The position numbers and the translations under genes are program-made. The notes beneath the pieces were generated by a model, which was not told the DNA's origin, made no database searches, and worked only from the letters and a program-made list of their open reading frames with translations. A stretch of 64,000 bases of DNA from Epiperipatus broadwayi (lineage: Eukaryota > Onychophora > Udeonychophora > Euonychophora > Peripatidae), in contig JAQFVV010000056.1 of NCBI GenBank assembly GCA_028023455.1, forward strand, positions 1,302,001 to 1,366,000, given 5' to 3'. Shown here one piece after another: positions 46,276 to 57,929 of the stretch (within the stretch, counting starts at the first letter, position 1; the number at the start of each line of letters is the position of its first letter).

Positions 46276-47435
46276 ACTTTTACCATCTTATACATATACT
46301 TAAAACTAGAAACAACAAATTAGTTAATGGCAGAATCCCACCCAGCAGTGCTTGTAAGCCGACCAACTTTACTCCTAAATCGATTTTGATCATCGCTAGT
46401 AGTGTATATCGGATTTCTCCATATAAATAGCATGTCAAGTAATTATGAACTATTTTGCAAAGATGCAATTAGACTCATTATTTGCTTAAAACTTGATTTG
46501 TTAGGGAAATAACATAAATTTTATATAATGTAACAATATGTAATTTTTCCTCAGATATTAATTTTTGTTTTATGATTTATGTGTATTACTGCTATTGTTT
46601 ATGATACAATCTAATGATTCTTATTTCGCTCAATTCCTTGGGGCTGGTTCTATAGAAGTTGCTTTACTTCTGAGCAAATATTAAATCTTTTATTGAGATG
46701 ATTTTGATTTTGTTTTTATTCTACATAATCACAAATTGAGATGGATTTTGGTATAATTATTATTGTTTGCCAATTTGCTATGTGTGTCCAAGCTTTCCAT
46801 GCCAAATAGGGATGAAGGTCACTTTCAGAATATTGTGTCAGGTAACCTCTACATTTAGATTACTCAAATACACTCTCTTGCGTCCTGGTGTTGTTCTTAA
46901 TTGAGTGGTAAATTCAGTTGTTCTTTTAAATTACTGTTTCTATAATTTTTGATGTTTCACATACATTTCTCAGGTGTGCATTTTAAATCTCCTTAATTAC
47001 TACTTGTTTAGAATTGGATTCAGTTGTATTAAATAGTGATTGTAAAAGATTTTTACTGAGAAGACAAGGAGTTAGTTGGATAGGGATTTAAAATCATGGA
47101 TCAAATAAATTCATTAAATTGTATTAAAACGTTGAATTCATAAAAAAGATTTTATACAATATTTTTTTGCATTATGAGCTGTGATCAGTGTGTTAATAAA
47201 TATTTTTCTTGTTTCTATAGTGTTATCTACTTAGTATCAAATTTTAGTCCATTTAAGGTAGTAATAGAGAGATATTTATCTTTGGTGGGTATACATATAC
47301 CTCAATAATTATTTTATTGCTGTGAATATGATCAATAAAACAAGCACAAGCAAATAAATTCTGACCAGCTTCCTTTGAAATAGTTAACAAAATTATTACT
47401 TTCTAGTCTGTGGTGATGCAATGTGATACACTATC
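46276..47435. other. A+T-rich stretch, nothing recognised
   Basis: No gene remnant or repeat supported. Confidence 0.55.
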
Positions 47436-47439
47436 GGTT

Positions 47440-48325
47440 CTCCATTATCAGAGTCAGAAATCTCTCAGCCATTATGCCCAGAAAAACCTGTTAGCCATCT
47501 TATTTTTCTTTTCTATTCCCCACCCTCTGTTTTTTTTTCATATTTTTTTCTCTATCCTACTCTATCCCATTTCCACAACATCATCTTTTTTAACTCTATG
47601 GTCTTTATATTTAGATCCCCCTTATCTTTTTCCAAATCCAGCATAAAAACCAAGAACCCACTTTAATCACTTTGTTAATATTTATTATCTCACAATTTCA
47701 CTATTTCTGCTTGTAGGCATTTACATTTAATGAGCAGATGCTGAATATTTTCCATGCTTTCCTTACATAACTTTCAGACTAAATCACCATTTCTCCATTT
47801 ATGTGTATATATTCCCTTGTTGCTAATGATCCAGTTTGAACCTTAAACAGTAAACTACTTTTTATGCTATTTTCATAAATTAACTCACATCCAGTATTCT
47901 GTTTACTTCTATATATATTTAAACTCTTTTTTACTCTCCATACTAGTTCTCCATCTCTCCAACTCCTTATTTTTTATTAATGCATCTATTCTTTTATCCC
48001 ATTCTTTGCCACTATAGCACTCAATAATTCTTCTAACACAATCATCTCACCTTTTGTACACATATACTGACATAAAGTCTTTATCCAAATCTTCTGCATA
48101 CTATACTACCTTTCTACCTATCTTGTTTCCTGTTCTTTACTCATAATCCAATTAAATACTATTCTGACTATTCTCTTATTATAAAAAAATTTGACTATCC
48201 CATTTCTCCTTGAATTGCATCCTTTTCCATCCACACATTTGCATCTAATACATGTCTTTCTATTTCTCTTTGAACTTTTTCTAATTAATCTAACACCTCT
48301 TTACTAACACATAACACATTGTTAC
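47440..48325 (-). pseudogene. LINE ORF2 C-terminal domain
   Basis: Minus strand from 48325: NNVLCVSKEVLD, LEKVQREIERHVLDANVWME, then KRIVRIVFNWIMSKEQ and further blocks matching the 6085-6863 fragment (YKRWDDCVRRIVECYSG there; more decayed here). The end near 47440-47650 matches 6085-6290 in the other copy closely (for example, plus-strand CTTATCTTTTTCCAAA), giving an untranslated or terminal segment. The order agrees with a post-RT domain. Confidence 0.75.
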
Positions 48326-48337
48326 CATAAGTTAATT

Positions 48338-48779
48338 ATAGGGTATATGAGCACAGACTTTCACACAACCCACCACTCTCCAGTCTATCTAATAACACTG
48401 ATACACTCAAGCACATATATGCTGAAAAGATATTCCATCATCAGATTTTCAATTGGATGGGTGGTTGAAGAGTTGGAGTGGTAGTAGATGGGAGCCTGTC
48501 CATTAAAGTATGAAGATTGTCTATCTTAATATATATCTGAGCACTTATAGTATATATATATGTGGGAGATGATAATCTGGACCAACTGATGATTGCTGGT
48601 TTATCATGAAATATGTATATTGGTGATTATTTATCTTTTCAGCATATATGTGCTTGAGTGTATCAGTGTTATTAGATAGACTGGAGAGTGGTGGGTTGTG
48701 TGAAAGTCTGTGCTCATATATTTTATATATTACATATATAGACACAGGTGTACATATAATGAGCCTGTGTTTCAGTTAT
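48338..48779. mobile_element. 442-bp insertion with 12-bp target duplication and identical inverted arms
   Basis: CATAAGTTAATT occurs at 48326-48337 and 48780-48791. With one copy and the 442 bp removed, the minus-strand LINE reads straight through (MAVSELTYGNNVLCVSKEVL), so this is a clean insertion. Inside, 48344-48432 and 48632-48720 are exact reverse complements over 89 bases around a 199-bp loop that contains a (TA)n tract and blocks shared with the foldback element at 41554-42010. No coding potential. The 12-bp duplication excludes TA- or TTAA-type transposons. Confidence 0.88.
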
Positions 48780-48789
48780 CATAAGTTAA

Positions 48790-50560
48790 TTCTGAAACTG
48801 CCACTCCTTTCTATACAATTGTTGCTACATTATATTTATTATATGAAAACACTGTTAATTTCTTTATCATCCAAGCAATTTGTCTGATTACTTAAGACAA
48901 TTCCCAAATAGTTATGCTTATTCATCACATTTAACTTTATATCCCCCTATAAAAATTCTCCAGTTCTTCCTTTTTTCCATCATTTATCATCATTTGATTT
49001 TTTTTTTCACTAAATTTAATCCTCATCTATTACCTACTCTTGCTTATGCCTTCAGCATAACTTCCATATCTTCCCTACTTTCTGTGCACAAGAAGATATT
49101 AGCAAATAGAAGATTTGATAATATATACACTTACCATGGTATCTCTACCCCTCTTCCTAATCTTCTATTTATTTCTCTCTCCATATCTCTCAAACATAAC
49201 AAAACCAAAATAGATGACACTATCCCACTTTTAGCTCCAACTGATTCTACATTTCATAATTGATATGTATAGTAATTATTTTCATACAATCTCTTAAGTC
49301 AAATAATTTTTTTACTTTTGTGAAATATATATATATATTCTAGCATGTGTGCGTGTGTGACGCAACTGTTTTCAAAAGCTATAAAGTGTGACGCAAATTG
49401 TTTTCAAAAGCTATAAAGTGTTAATATAAAATAGATAACAAAACAAATGATTACACCTGCTAGAATACAATCTCTTAATAAGATTCATGAAAGCTCCATT
49501 CATTTCCAAATTTACTAAACTTACCCATAATCTATTTTTATTTACTCTATCATATATCTTTTCTATATCTATAAAGACCATATATAACTGTCTACCTGTA
49601 TTTCTATTCATATCTATAAGTTGTGTGACTACAAATAAAATATCCTATATGCCTATTTGATCTAAAACTTCCTTGCATTTTCCCACTATATTATTTTCTT
49701 TCATCCATTTTGCCATCTGTAGCCATAAAAACTTTATATAACACTGACGTTTACCACTGTCTGTCTATAATTGTTTAACTTTTTATGAACCTTACCCTTT
49801 CCTTTAAATAATAGCCTTGTATTATTCCAGCTATCTGGAAATTCTTTCTTCTGTACCATCTTATTAAAACATCAACAATACTAAAGACAAAAGAAATATA
49901 GAAGAAACCCCCCCCCCATGTTATTTATAGAATTGTATGCCCGCAGACAGGTTGTGATTCAGTCTATTATGGGGAAACTCAGGCCACTGAGCAATAGACT
50001 GGCTCGGCATAGATATATATATATATACAAAAGCTACAACTAAGGGAGAGGGCAGCTCGGTATTTTCTGACCATCAACAGGAGCACAACCACAGATTTGA
50101 GACATCTAAAGCCGATATCGTATGCACAGGAAGAAACGATGTCAAGAGGAAGATCAAAGAGGCATGTTACATCACCAACGATGCCAGGTCAATAAATAGA
50201 AAGGACACGTGCTTCGCGGTTTTGAAAAGGTGGATGTTATAAGTAATTTGCATGCATAGAGTCAACAGCCTAAAAAAGGACTATGATTATGGAACTGCAA
50301 GGGCTCCGAAAGCGCTAAGTCCATAAAATAGAAGCTTACTAATAATAAACTTAAAGTTTCACCTCAGCTATTAATTTTAGCTTATCAGTAAAACATAATA
50401 GATTTAATTTTGCCCTATTTCCCAAATTCATCACCATCTCTATTGCTTATCCATCTAAACTTCTTGCCTTTTCACTTTTCATTTTCATCCCTGCCTCATT
50501 CGATTCATTTTTTGTAAAACTAATAATTCCATTACTACGTGCTTTTATGTTTGTTATCAC
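48790..50560 (-). pseudogene. LINE ORF2 reverse transcriptase, split by an insertion
   Basis: Minus-strand blocks in order: KMVQKKEFPDSWNNTRLLFK with GKGKVHKKLNNYRQ (49865-49750, motif 0/1), YMVFIDIEKIYDRVNKNRLW (about 49580-49520, motif A with catalytic Asp), VGAKSGIVSSILVLL followed by LRDMEREINRRLG (49240-49150, degenerate motif B, expected Q-G replaced by S-G), and LLFANIFLCTESREDMEVML (about 49125-49065), where the expected A-D-D of motif C has been lost. The sequence before motif 0 resumes on the far side of the Penelope-like insertion, near 50460. The RT is inactive. Confidence 0.78.
49880..50365 (+). mobile_element. Penelope-like element fragment inserted in the LINE RT
   Basis: Plus-strand sequence encodes IVCPQTGCDSVYYGETQAT, the GIY-YIG core with the two conserved Cys just before it in partly degraded form (C-x4-C), then after an (AT)n tract at 50012-50027 it reads SVFSDHQQEHNHRFETSKAD, KIKEACYITNDARSINRKDT and CFAVLKRWML ending in a stop near 50240. 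It closes with GGGCTCCGAAAGCGCTAAG, the Penelope-type 3' tail. It is better preserved than the fragment at 44.5 kb. It lies antisense to the LINE, which reads continuously on both sides, so it is the younger insertion. Exact boundaries were not resolved. Confidence 0.78.
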
Positions 50561-51059
50561 TCTGTCCTTCACATCTATAATCTTTTCTATATCCATTACA
50601 TACTTATTTAAGATTGTCTCTAATTCTACTCTAGAGCTACATTCTTTTTCCTCATCATTTAGTAATAGTATTTATCTCTCCCTGATATTCTTTCTTTTAA
50701 TTTATTACCAAAAAATTTACTCTCATATCTTTCACTTTTATTAATATCCTCCAATAATTTACTATTGAATTTTATTCTCTCTATATAATTATTTATTTTA
50801 ATCAACTTTTTTTAATATTTTTCCCATTTAATATTAACATCTTTTTCACTTTCTATGTTTTTAATGGCACATTTCTATTTTCTGTGCACTTTTTTACACT
50901 TTTACTAATTCTCACTTTTCTATTACTTTTCTTCTTCTGGATATTCACACTTAAAATCACTTTTTCTATTTTATCACACCAATCCTTATATTTAACCCCA
51001 AGAAACTCTTTTTTGATTTTTTATATTTTTATTTTATATTCTTCTAACTTACTCTTATA

Positions 51060-51785
51060 ATTCATTTTTCATTCCCATCTTTCTCTATCTACTTTTATTA
51101 CTACTTTCCATCTCATTACTGACCATTTCTATTGTAAAGAAATTATGATCATTCTTTTCATTATCAAACACTTTAATTTTCCATTCTTTATTCATTGCCT
51201 CTTTCTCTACTAATACATAATCTATTATGTGAAATATATTATTTCTAGACCATGTGTATTGCCCCTCATAAATATTTGATAAAATTTCCAAAGCTCATAT
51301 TCACTCTCTGACAAAAAAAATTTCAAATGTTGTCATTCTTGTTATTTGTGTCATTCAATTTTATTAATATACCCATTCATATCTCCTATAATTATTATTT
51401 TCTTTCCCCCATTTTTTGAAACTCTGTATATCCTTACTTAGGCATTCATATATGCTATTGTTTCATTCCATTATAATTTGATTATTTTCAGTGGCCATAT
51501 ACACTTTGTCACCATCCATTTTTGTCTTCCTAACCTTATCTCAAACCACAAATGTTCTTGACATTGTACAGTATTTAAATATTTTTTTGACATAACTCCT
51601 ATTCCACCACCCATTTTTTCTTTTCTGTTTATATCTTGCCATACCAAGTCTTTCAATATAGGTTCTTCTTCTTTTACATGTGTTTCCACTAGTGTAATAC
51701 CTCAAGTCCTTCATTTTTAACTTCTTTGTTTAATTCCAGGCACTACCATCTTTCATATTCGAATATCCAATTTTAACAATTTTGT
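51060..51785 (-). pseudogene. LINE ORF2 apurinic-type endonuclease
   Basis: The minus strand begins with IVKIGYSNMKDGSAW, whose Asn matches the first conserved Asn of APE-like endonucleases, then ETHVKEEE at 51689 (the catalytic Glu in an E-T-H motif), MGGGIGVMSKK and, after a break, YTWSRNNIFHIIDYVLV and NDHNFF (equivalent to the S-D-H block that holds the catalytic His). Catalytic Glu, Asp and His are therefore still readable although frames are broken between 51471 and 51291. It would nick the target DNA to prime reverse transcription. Confidence 0.78.
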
Positions 51786-52004
51786 ACTACCATTTTATAA
51801 ATTCTTTTGACTCTTTCTTTTCTATTACATTTGTAATTAGCTTGTTTATCATTAGTTTTATAGACCCACTCACTCTCTCCATGTCTACATTTATATCTAA
51901 ATCAGCTGCCATTTGTGTACTCCTTATATGTCATGCATTCTTAATCTTATTTTTGATAGTGTGGTAATTTAAAACCCTACCCCCTTTTATAAGTTTCCCA
52001 AACT

Positions 52005-52445
52005 ATAATATTATTTTATAAATCAAGTCCCCTAATGCTTCATTACCTTGTTTTTCTAAGTGTGATTCATCTTTACTATATAACCTGTCTTACTAATAAA
52101 AAAATCCTATACATCCACAAATATAACATTATTTCTCTTGCATAATTTTTTTAATCTCTCATTTATAAAATATGCCCTGTCCAACATATACCTATTGTTG
52201 AATCTTGGTTGTAATCCAACTACTCCTACTCTTCCCTTAACCTTATTCAAATTACTAATCAATTTTTTGTACTCATCCATTATTCTCTATAATCACTGTG
52301 CAAAATTATTTGTCTCTATCATAACATAAATATCTCTACTCCCTTGTTTCTTTACCTTATCTGTAACATCTGTAATTCTAACTCCAGGAAAACATACTTA
52401 TTTCTATTTTCTCTTGCAATTACATCTTCACATCCTCTAAAAAGA
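52005..52445 (-). pseudogene. LINE ORF1 SGNH/GDSL esterase domain
   Basis: On the minus strand the blocks appear in esterase order: YVFPGVRITDVTDKV (block II type), RDIYVMIETNNFAQ (the block III G-x-N-D position, reading E-T-N-N here), a helix LISNLNKVKGRVG, VVGLQPRFNN (equivalent to the strand ending S-L-L-P-R), NERLKKLCKRNNVIFVDV, and finally, one frame on, DESHLEKQGNEALGDLIYKI, the D-x-x-H block V with the catalytic Asp and His retained. The Gly-Asp-Ser of block I is not recognisable. In related retrotransposons this domain is thought to act on lipids or acylated partners, but its role is not settled. Confidence 0.75.
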
Positions 52446-52764
52446 CCATCTCATAATTTAATTTCCCAACTTCATCCATAACATTTTTTTCCATTTCTGG
52501 ACTCCCTTACCTACTTCCTTATTGTTTCTATTCATTAATCCTTGATTTGCACACACTTCATCCCTAATGTTTTTAATTTTACTTGCACATTCTTTATCTC
52601 TTCCTCTATCTTAATTATTCTTTGCTAACTATATCCATTGCACTACTTATTTTGCCATTTATATCTCTTGTCACTCCACTAAATATATCTATTTTATCTT
52701 CCTTAACTACATTTTTCTCCATTTCTCCTGACTTTTTCTTTAAACTATCTAGTACACTTAGATC

Positions 52765-52940
52765 ACATTTATACATGATCTACACAACAATAGACCTTTT
52801 ACATTCTTTCTAATCTTATTTAAGCATTTCAAATGGAAAGCTTTATCACATACAGTACATTCTACCAAAGCATATCTAATTTCCTTTTGACCATTATATA
52901 TACATTGTGGAATATAAATGCAATCGATATTCCCTTATTT
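52765..52940 (-). pseudogene. LINE ORF1 PHD-type zinc finger
   Basis: The minus strand encodes IPQCIYNGQKEIRYALVECT, then VCDKAFHLKCLNKIR and GLLLCRSC. The spacing C-x-n-C-x2-C-x4-H-x2-C ... C-x2-C fits the second half of a C4HC3 PHD finger, as found at the start of CR1-type ORF1 proteins. The first Cys pair is reduced to a single visible Cys. After the last Cys the frame soon meets a stop and then continues with DSLKKKSGEMEKNVVKEDK-type sequence, charged and probably helical. Confidence 0.7.
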
Positions 52941-53040
52941 TTCCAATTCACTTACTCTATATTTATGATTTTTGTACTATTTCTCAAACCTCTTTATACA
53001 AAAGGAAAAAAGCTTTTTTTTTTTAAATGGTGGTAGATAA

Positions 53041-54890
53041 ACACATGCTCAGCTAACTTTACCCCTCAAACATTACCCCCTTTCTTAAATAGGTCTCTCT
53101 CTTTTTTAGATTATAAATTCTTTAATAGCAAACCTACTTAAAACCAATTAATTTTATATATGACTCAGTTTTGAAGTCTCCCTGCTCTAATCACTCAAAC
53201 ACAAAATATTTTTAAAATGGCATATCGAATCACTTTCCAAATATTAGCAATATTTAGTTCAATTACATCTATCTTTCTGCACTCCAACTTTTTTTCTCAT
53301 CCACTCACTAAGCAAATATTCTCCAGCAATGGAAAATTTTCCAGATGATATTAAAAATACATAAAACTTTAACTTATTTTGCAAAACAAATCAGCCATGT
53401 CAGTACAGCAAAGCAGGTTATGATTTGGTGGCACCCTGTAGCGGTCATATTGTTATCGTACATGTCAACTTAACCCATGACAGTGTATATATATATATAT
53501 ATATATATATAGGATTTTTGTCATTAGAAAATATTTTATAGGATAAATTGATTTTATATATATATGAAAGGTCTTTGTTTAATATATTTTGGAAATTTCA
53601 CTTAGAAATTTAAAATCATATTAAATATTTTTAACCATTTTATGAGTCTGTAATTATCTCAAAAATTCCCTTAATTCTTTATAAAATTCACTTATTTTAT
53701 TTTATTATAAAATTCTAGTCTAATTATCTGAAAAATATCTTTTAAAATTCCATTTTAAAAATTGAATTAACTGTCCCGTGATATTAATTTTTTTTCATTA
53801 GAAAAGAAATTGCTATCTTTTTGTTAAGCATATAAAATATTTTAAAATTCTCAATATATATATATAATAGGTTTATGTTTGTTTTTAATTATATATTATA
53901 TTTCGTTTATCTAATGAATTTATCATATATTTATATTTTTAATTGAGTTGGATTGTGGTGTTAAGATTGATTAAATAATCTCTAATTTTAATAGGACCTT
54001 TTGATTAATTTGTGTTTTATATTGATAAATTTAAAAATTGTCATTCATTTTTATTATAGCTAGTTAATCATCGAGAAATATTGGATTTTAACATGCACAT
54101 CTATCAATCATGCACAATAAGTTAATATAAATGCTTGTTATACATGTGTGTAAAATGCTTGATGAGAGCCAATATCTCGAATCAAGTCTATACCATCCTG
54201 TCAGCACAATCATCTGATATTTATAGTTTACTGAAACATTTAATATATAACTCTGGAGTAGATTGATGGAATAGATTATTGTTCCTAATGCAAGGGTTGA
54301 AATAAACTGAGATAATGATGTGATGTTCGTCTTACAAACTAGTTGCATTTTCAGTGTAGTTTTTATAACTGGATTCTTAACTTTACCTATTTTAATATGA
54401 ATTATCTGATGAAAAATTATAGGGACATTTGCTCTAAAGAAGGTATATAATTATAAAATTGAAATTATAGTTAAACATATGCTAACAAAATTGGACTGAA
54501 GGGTTTTAAAATATCGTTTTGCATATATGTCAGAGCAATAACTGTTAAAGGTAGAAACAATAACCAAATTGAATACTTTTACACGGTGGGAAATAAATAA
54601 AATATTTTTTTGATTGTGAAGTAAATTAATAAGCTATGATGATTTTAAAACAATGAAGAAATTGTAATTATGTTAATTCAATAGAAAACAAATTAACTAG
54701 AAGAGTGCAGTAATAAAATGTATTACACCCCCCTTTTTTTAATTATTAGATCCACTTTAAAGTAAATAATTTCTAATAATTACTTTAGTTTCTAAAAACT
54801 TACAAGCACTATGTTAAGATTAAATCTTGATCAACTATCGTAACTTAGATTGTAGTTTTCAGAAAAATAAAATATTAAAGTTGATAATTA
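53041..54890. other. A+T-rich stretch with (TA)n
   Basis: A (TA)n tract lies at about 53484-53511, others at 53556-53566 and 53854-53867. No coding remnant recognised; the 86-codon minus-strand frame at 54088-54348 has no motif. Confidence 0.6.
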
Positions 54891-54899
54891 TGAATTTGA

Positions 54900-55165
54900 A
54901 TTAGTTAACAACTATACATATTTGGTTCAGATTATTAGTTTCAGATGGATCTTTAGTGAATGAAATTAATCACAGAATTAAAGTTAAATGGTATGTGCTA
55001 AAGTGTTTGAAAAGCAAGATAAGTATATTACCATATTTTTCTTATGGATCTGAGTCTTGGACACATATCAGAAGAACAAACAGATATTTCTGACCAATCA
55101 ACAAAGTATTAGAGAGAGCTAAAAGAGATTATAAATGGAATATGTATATGAAATAATATCCAGGC
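54900..55165 (+). pseudogene. LINE RT thumb fragment (F-x-Y-G-S-E-S-W-T type)
   Basis: With small frame adjustments the plus strand reads TYLVQIISFRW/SDGSLVNEINHRI, then LKCLKSKISILPYFSYGSES and WTHIRRTNRYF, followed by VLERAKRDYKWNM. This is the widely distributed RT tail of non-LTR elements (Y-L-G-S-x-I-x-x-D-G-x-x-x-x-E-I-x-x-R-I ... L-P-x-h-x-Y-G-S-E-x-W-T). It is a third LINE lineage, distinct from those at 27-29 kb and 47-53 kb. Catalytic motifs are absent, so only about 85 residues remain. Confidence 0.7.
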
Positions 55166-57929
55166 ATCATTGATATCATAACAAATACAGTTCTATCATC
55201 TACATCACTACCATGTTAGATATATCAGATGTAATAATGTAATTCTTCAGTTCTTATGCATTAGACCTGCTACCTGTGTTTACAATGGCAGAATGCTGTA
55301 CTTTCTCCAGTGTGTGTGTGGGGGGGAGAGTGTTTGCGATGGCAGAATACCACATTGAAAAGTCAAATTTTTAGCAATAGGAAAAGTATAAATTTTTACA
55401 CAAAAATAATAAACACATTACAGTACTAAATAACAGCAGGCAGCAGATCTAATACATAAGTGCTAATTCTTCTAATATTGCACTACCTGACTTTCTGATC
55501 ATTAGAACAGAAAAGATAAATTCATAAAAAAAAATCATATAAATCTTGATATATGAGCCTATTATATAATTTTGTTTGATTTAAGTGTTACAGATATGAT
55601 AAAAAGACAAATTCATACATTAACATTTGCTGGATTGATTTCAAATTTGAAAAGGATTGAAAAAATTATGTTGGTCACATTAATACTGTGAGGTTTTGTA
55701 TAATGGTAGATTTGTGTGTAGTTTATGATTTTGTGCTTGAACTTCTGATGAACTCCTGAATAATAAACTATTTGAGTATTATTTAGACACTCTTGTGCTA
55801 TTCAGTCACTTTTGTGCTTGAACATCATTTGATCCAAAGCAACTGATCATATAATATAGAATTTTAATTACTTTGTTCAATTATTAGTATTTGGGTATCT
55901 TTTGAAGCAGTATATAAATTATCATTACTATCTACAGACATATATATTATTTTACTATTGTTTGTTATTTTTTGATCTAAAAAAGTTTCACATGTTAAAA
56001 TTATTTGACATATTCTATTGTTGAGATTTTTTTTCAAAAATAATACTTTAATTACATGCAATATTTACCAGCATTTTTTTTTTTTCAATTTGTTTATAGA
56101 TTTGTATTATATTATGTTTTTTCTTTTCAGAGTTTAATATTTCCATTAAAGCTATTGACTAATTTAAAATATATCAAATTTGTAATAAATTGGAAGTTCT
56201 TGTGTGTAATAGTTTTTATGACTATGTGAAAGTTAGAAGATAAGCAGAGTTTTAAAAATATTTTAAATGTATTATATGCATTTATAAACTTTAATATAAA
56301 TATAATGTAAAATAAAACATTATAGTAAAAAATCTCTTAAATTATGTTTCTATACAATACATGTTATATACTAGATATTTTTCCTTCAGTCATATGAAAA
56401 CTGCAACAACAAACACCTAACCTATTAATATATACTGCATTATATGAAATTCTCTGCTTAAAGAAAAGTGCTAGTATTTTATAGAATAAAGTGTTATTGC
56501 TAATCAATTGTACTAATTATATTTGTCTGGAATGTGTCACTATGGCCATTTTCCATAATTTATTTAACGTTTTATATTTGTAATTACATTATAAGGATAA
56601 GTAGTGAATCCTGAAATTAATTATTTATTGTATGATTAATTGATTGTGAAGTTGAGTCATGTTTAAGAACCAAATTAGTATAGGGTATATTTTAGTGTAC
56701 TTAAATTATTATTTTTTAAATGGTTTTATTGAAGTTGGAAAATTGTTTTGGTTTTTGGTATGTTAATTTGTAAACTTTTGATTTTTTTAAAGTTAGAATA
56801 AAAGTTTGAAATTGAGGTTTAATACATTTAAATTTTATACAATTGCTTGAAATCTGGTATACAACTATATGGGACCCTAATCTTTTAGTAGGTCATTTAG
56901 TTTTTAGATATAGAGCAGAGGAAGGGAAAATATTGAATATTTTAATATTTAAAATTCCTCTTAGAACTATCATTTGTTTTAAATAAAACTCACAAGATGA
57001 TGGTATAAAGATTTTTAATGTAGTTTTGGTAAGGTTTTTTAAATAAAAAGAAAAATGTTGACAACAATTTTAACTTTTTTTCCCTTTTCTCCAATCATAG
57101 ATAATGTTGATCTAAAGATAAACATTGTCGGTTTTAAATTGCTCTCATACTGCTAATTTTTACATGATTTTACTCATTTTATGCTTATTTTATCAAGAAA
57201 AACATACCATATGATGCTGCCACCTTTAAAATTATTTTACAACTAAAAAAAATCAATAATATTTCAATTTAAAATTATTACAATGAGATGAGGCCTGCCT
57301 ACCAAGGTTCTGATTGGCTGTTTTTCATTTTCTATAATAGGGAGCACTTGTCAACAATTTTGAAAGGTCTAAATTCTTTGCTTTGATTTTCAAAATGAAA
57401 ATTATGTTTTAGAGTATTTTTTATATATTTATTAAGATTTTCATAAAATATGTATCATGATATTATTTTAGAAGAATAGTTCAGATTTTAGTAAAAATTA
57501 TTTACTTTTACACAGACGTAAATTGAAAAAGAAATCATGACATAGGCTGAATTTTGTATTTGTAATACATTATGAGAAGTGTGTTTTATGTTGTCTACTA
57601 TAGATTATTTTTATCAATTATAAATAGAAATTTATTTTTGAAAAAACTTGCATTTACTTTAATAATCTGACAAATTATTAGTTTGCTTTTTAGGAACTAA
57701 ACTAAAACAAATATAATTTTAAAAGATAGATATATTTTACTGCTGATGCAATAATTGACCAATCAAAAGTTTAGAATTAGTTCACTTGGCCAATAGGGAT
57801 TTTGAACTATGAAAAAGTTAATCAGAAAAGCTACTTACTGGTTTTCTATATATACATAAATATGTTTGCATACTACATATGATACATACATAAAGAGTAT
57901 ATATATTAACTTACTGAAGATATATATAT
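55166..57929. other. A+T-rich stretch, nothing recognised
   Basis: A (TG)n-(G)n tract lies at 55311-55326, flanked by two related TGGCAGAAT boxes (about 55286 and 55341). Otherwise featureless. Confidence 0.6.

Larger units (their letters stand above)
47440..53040 (-). mobile_element. Long non-LTR retrotransposon, CR1/L2-group-like, nested insertions
   Basis: Read on the minus strand, from high to low coordinates, the element carries PHD finger (52.9-52.77 kb), a lysine-rich spacer, an SGNH esterase (52.44-52.01 kb), an apurinic endonuclease (51.78-51.06 kb), an RT (about 50.5-48.8 kb) and the C-terminal domain (48.3-47.44 kb). PHD plus esterase in ORF1 followed by an APE-RT ORF2 is the architecture described for CR1-group elements. 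It is interrupted by a Penelope-like fragment in the RT and by a 442-bp element after the RT. Every domain contains stops or frameshifts. Plus-strand open frames across 47.4-53.0 kb are shadows of this element. The fragment at 6085-6863 is a second copy of its end. Confidence 0.85.

Noticed and set aside
47410-53036. Many plus-strand open frames of 60-130 codons (for example 48880-49263)
   Set aside because: They are antisense shadows of the minus-strand LINE, whose domains explain the sequence; the peptides are Leu/Ile/Ser-rich with no motif.
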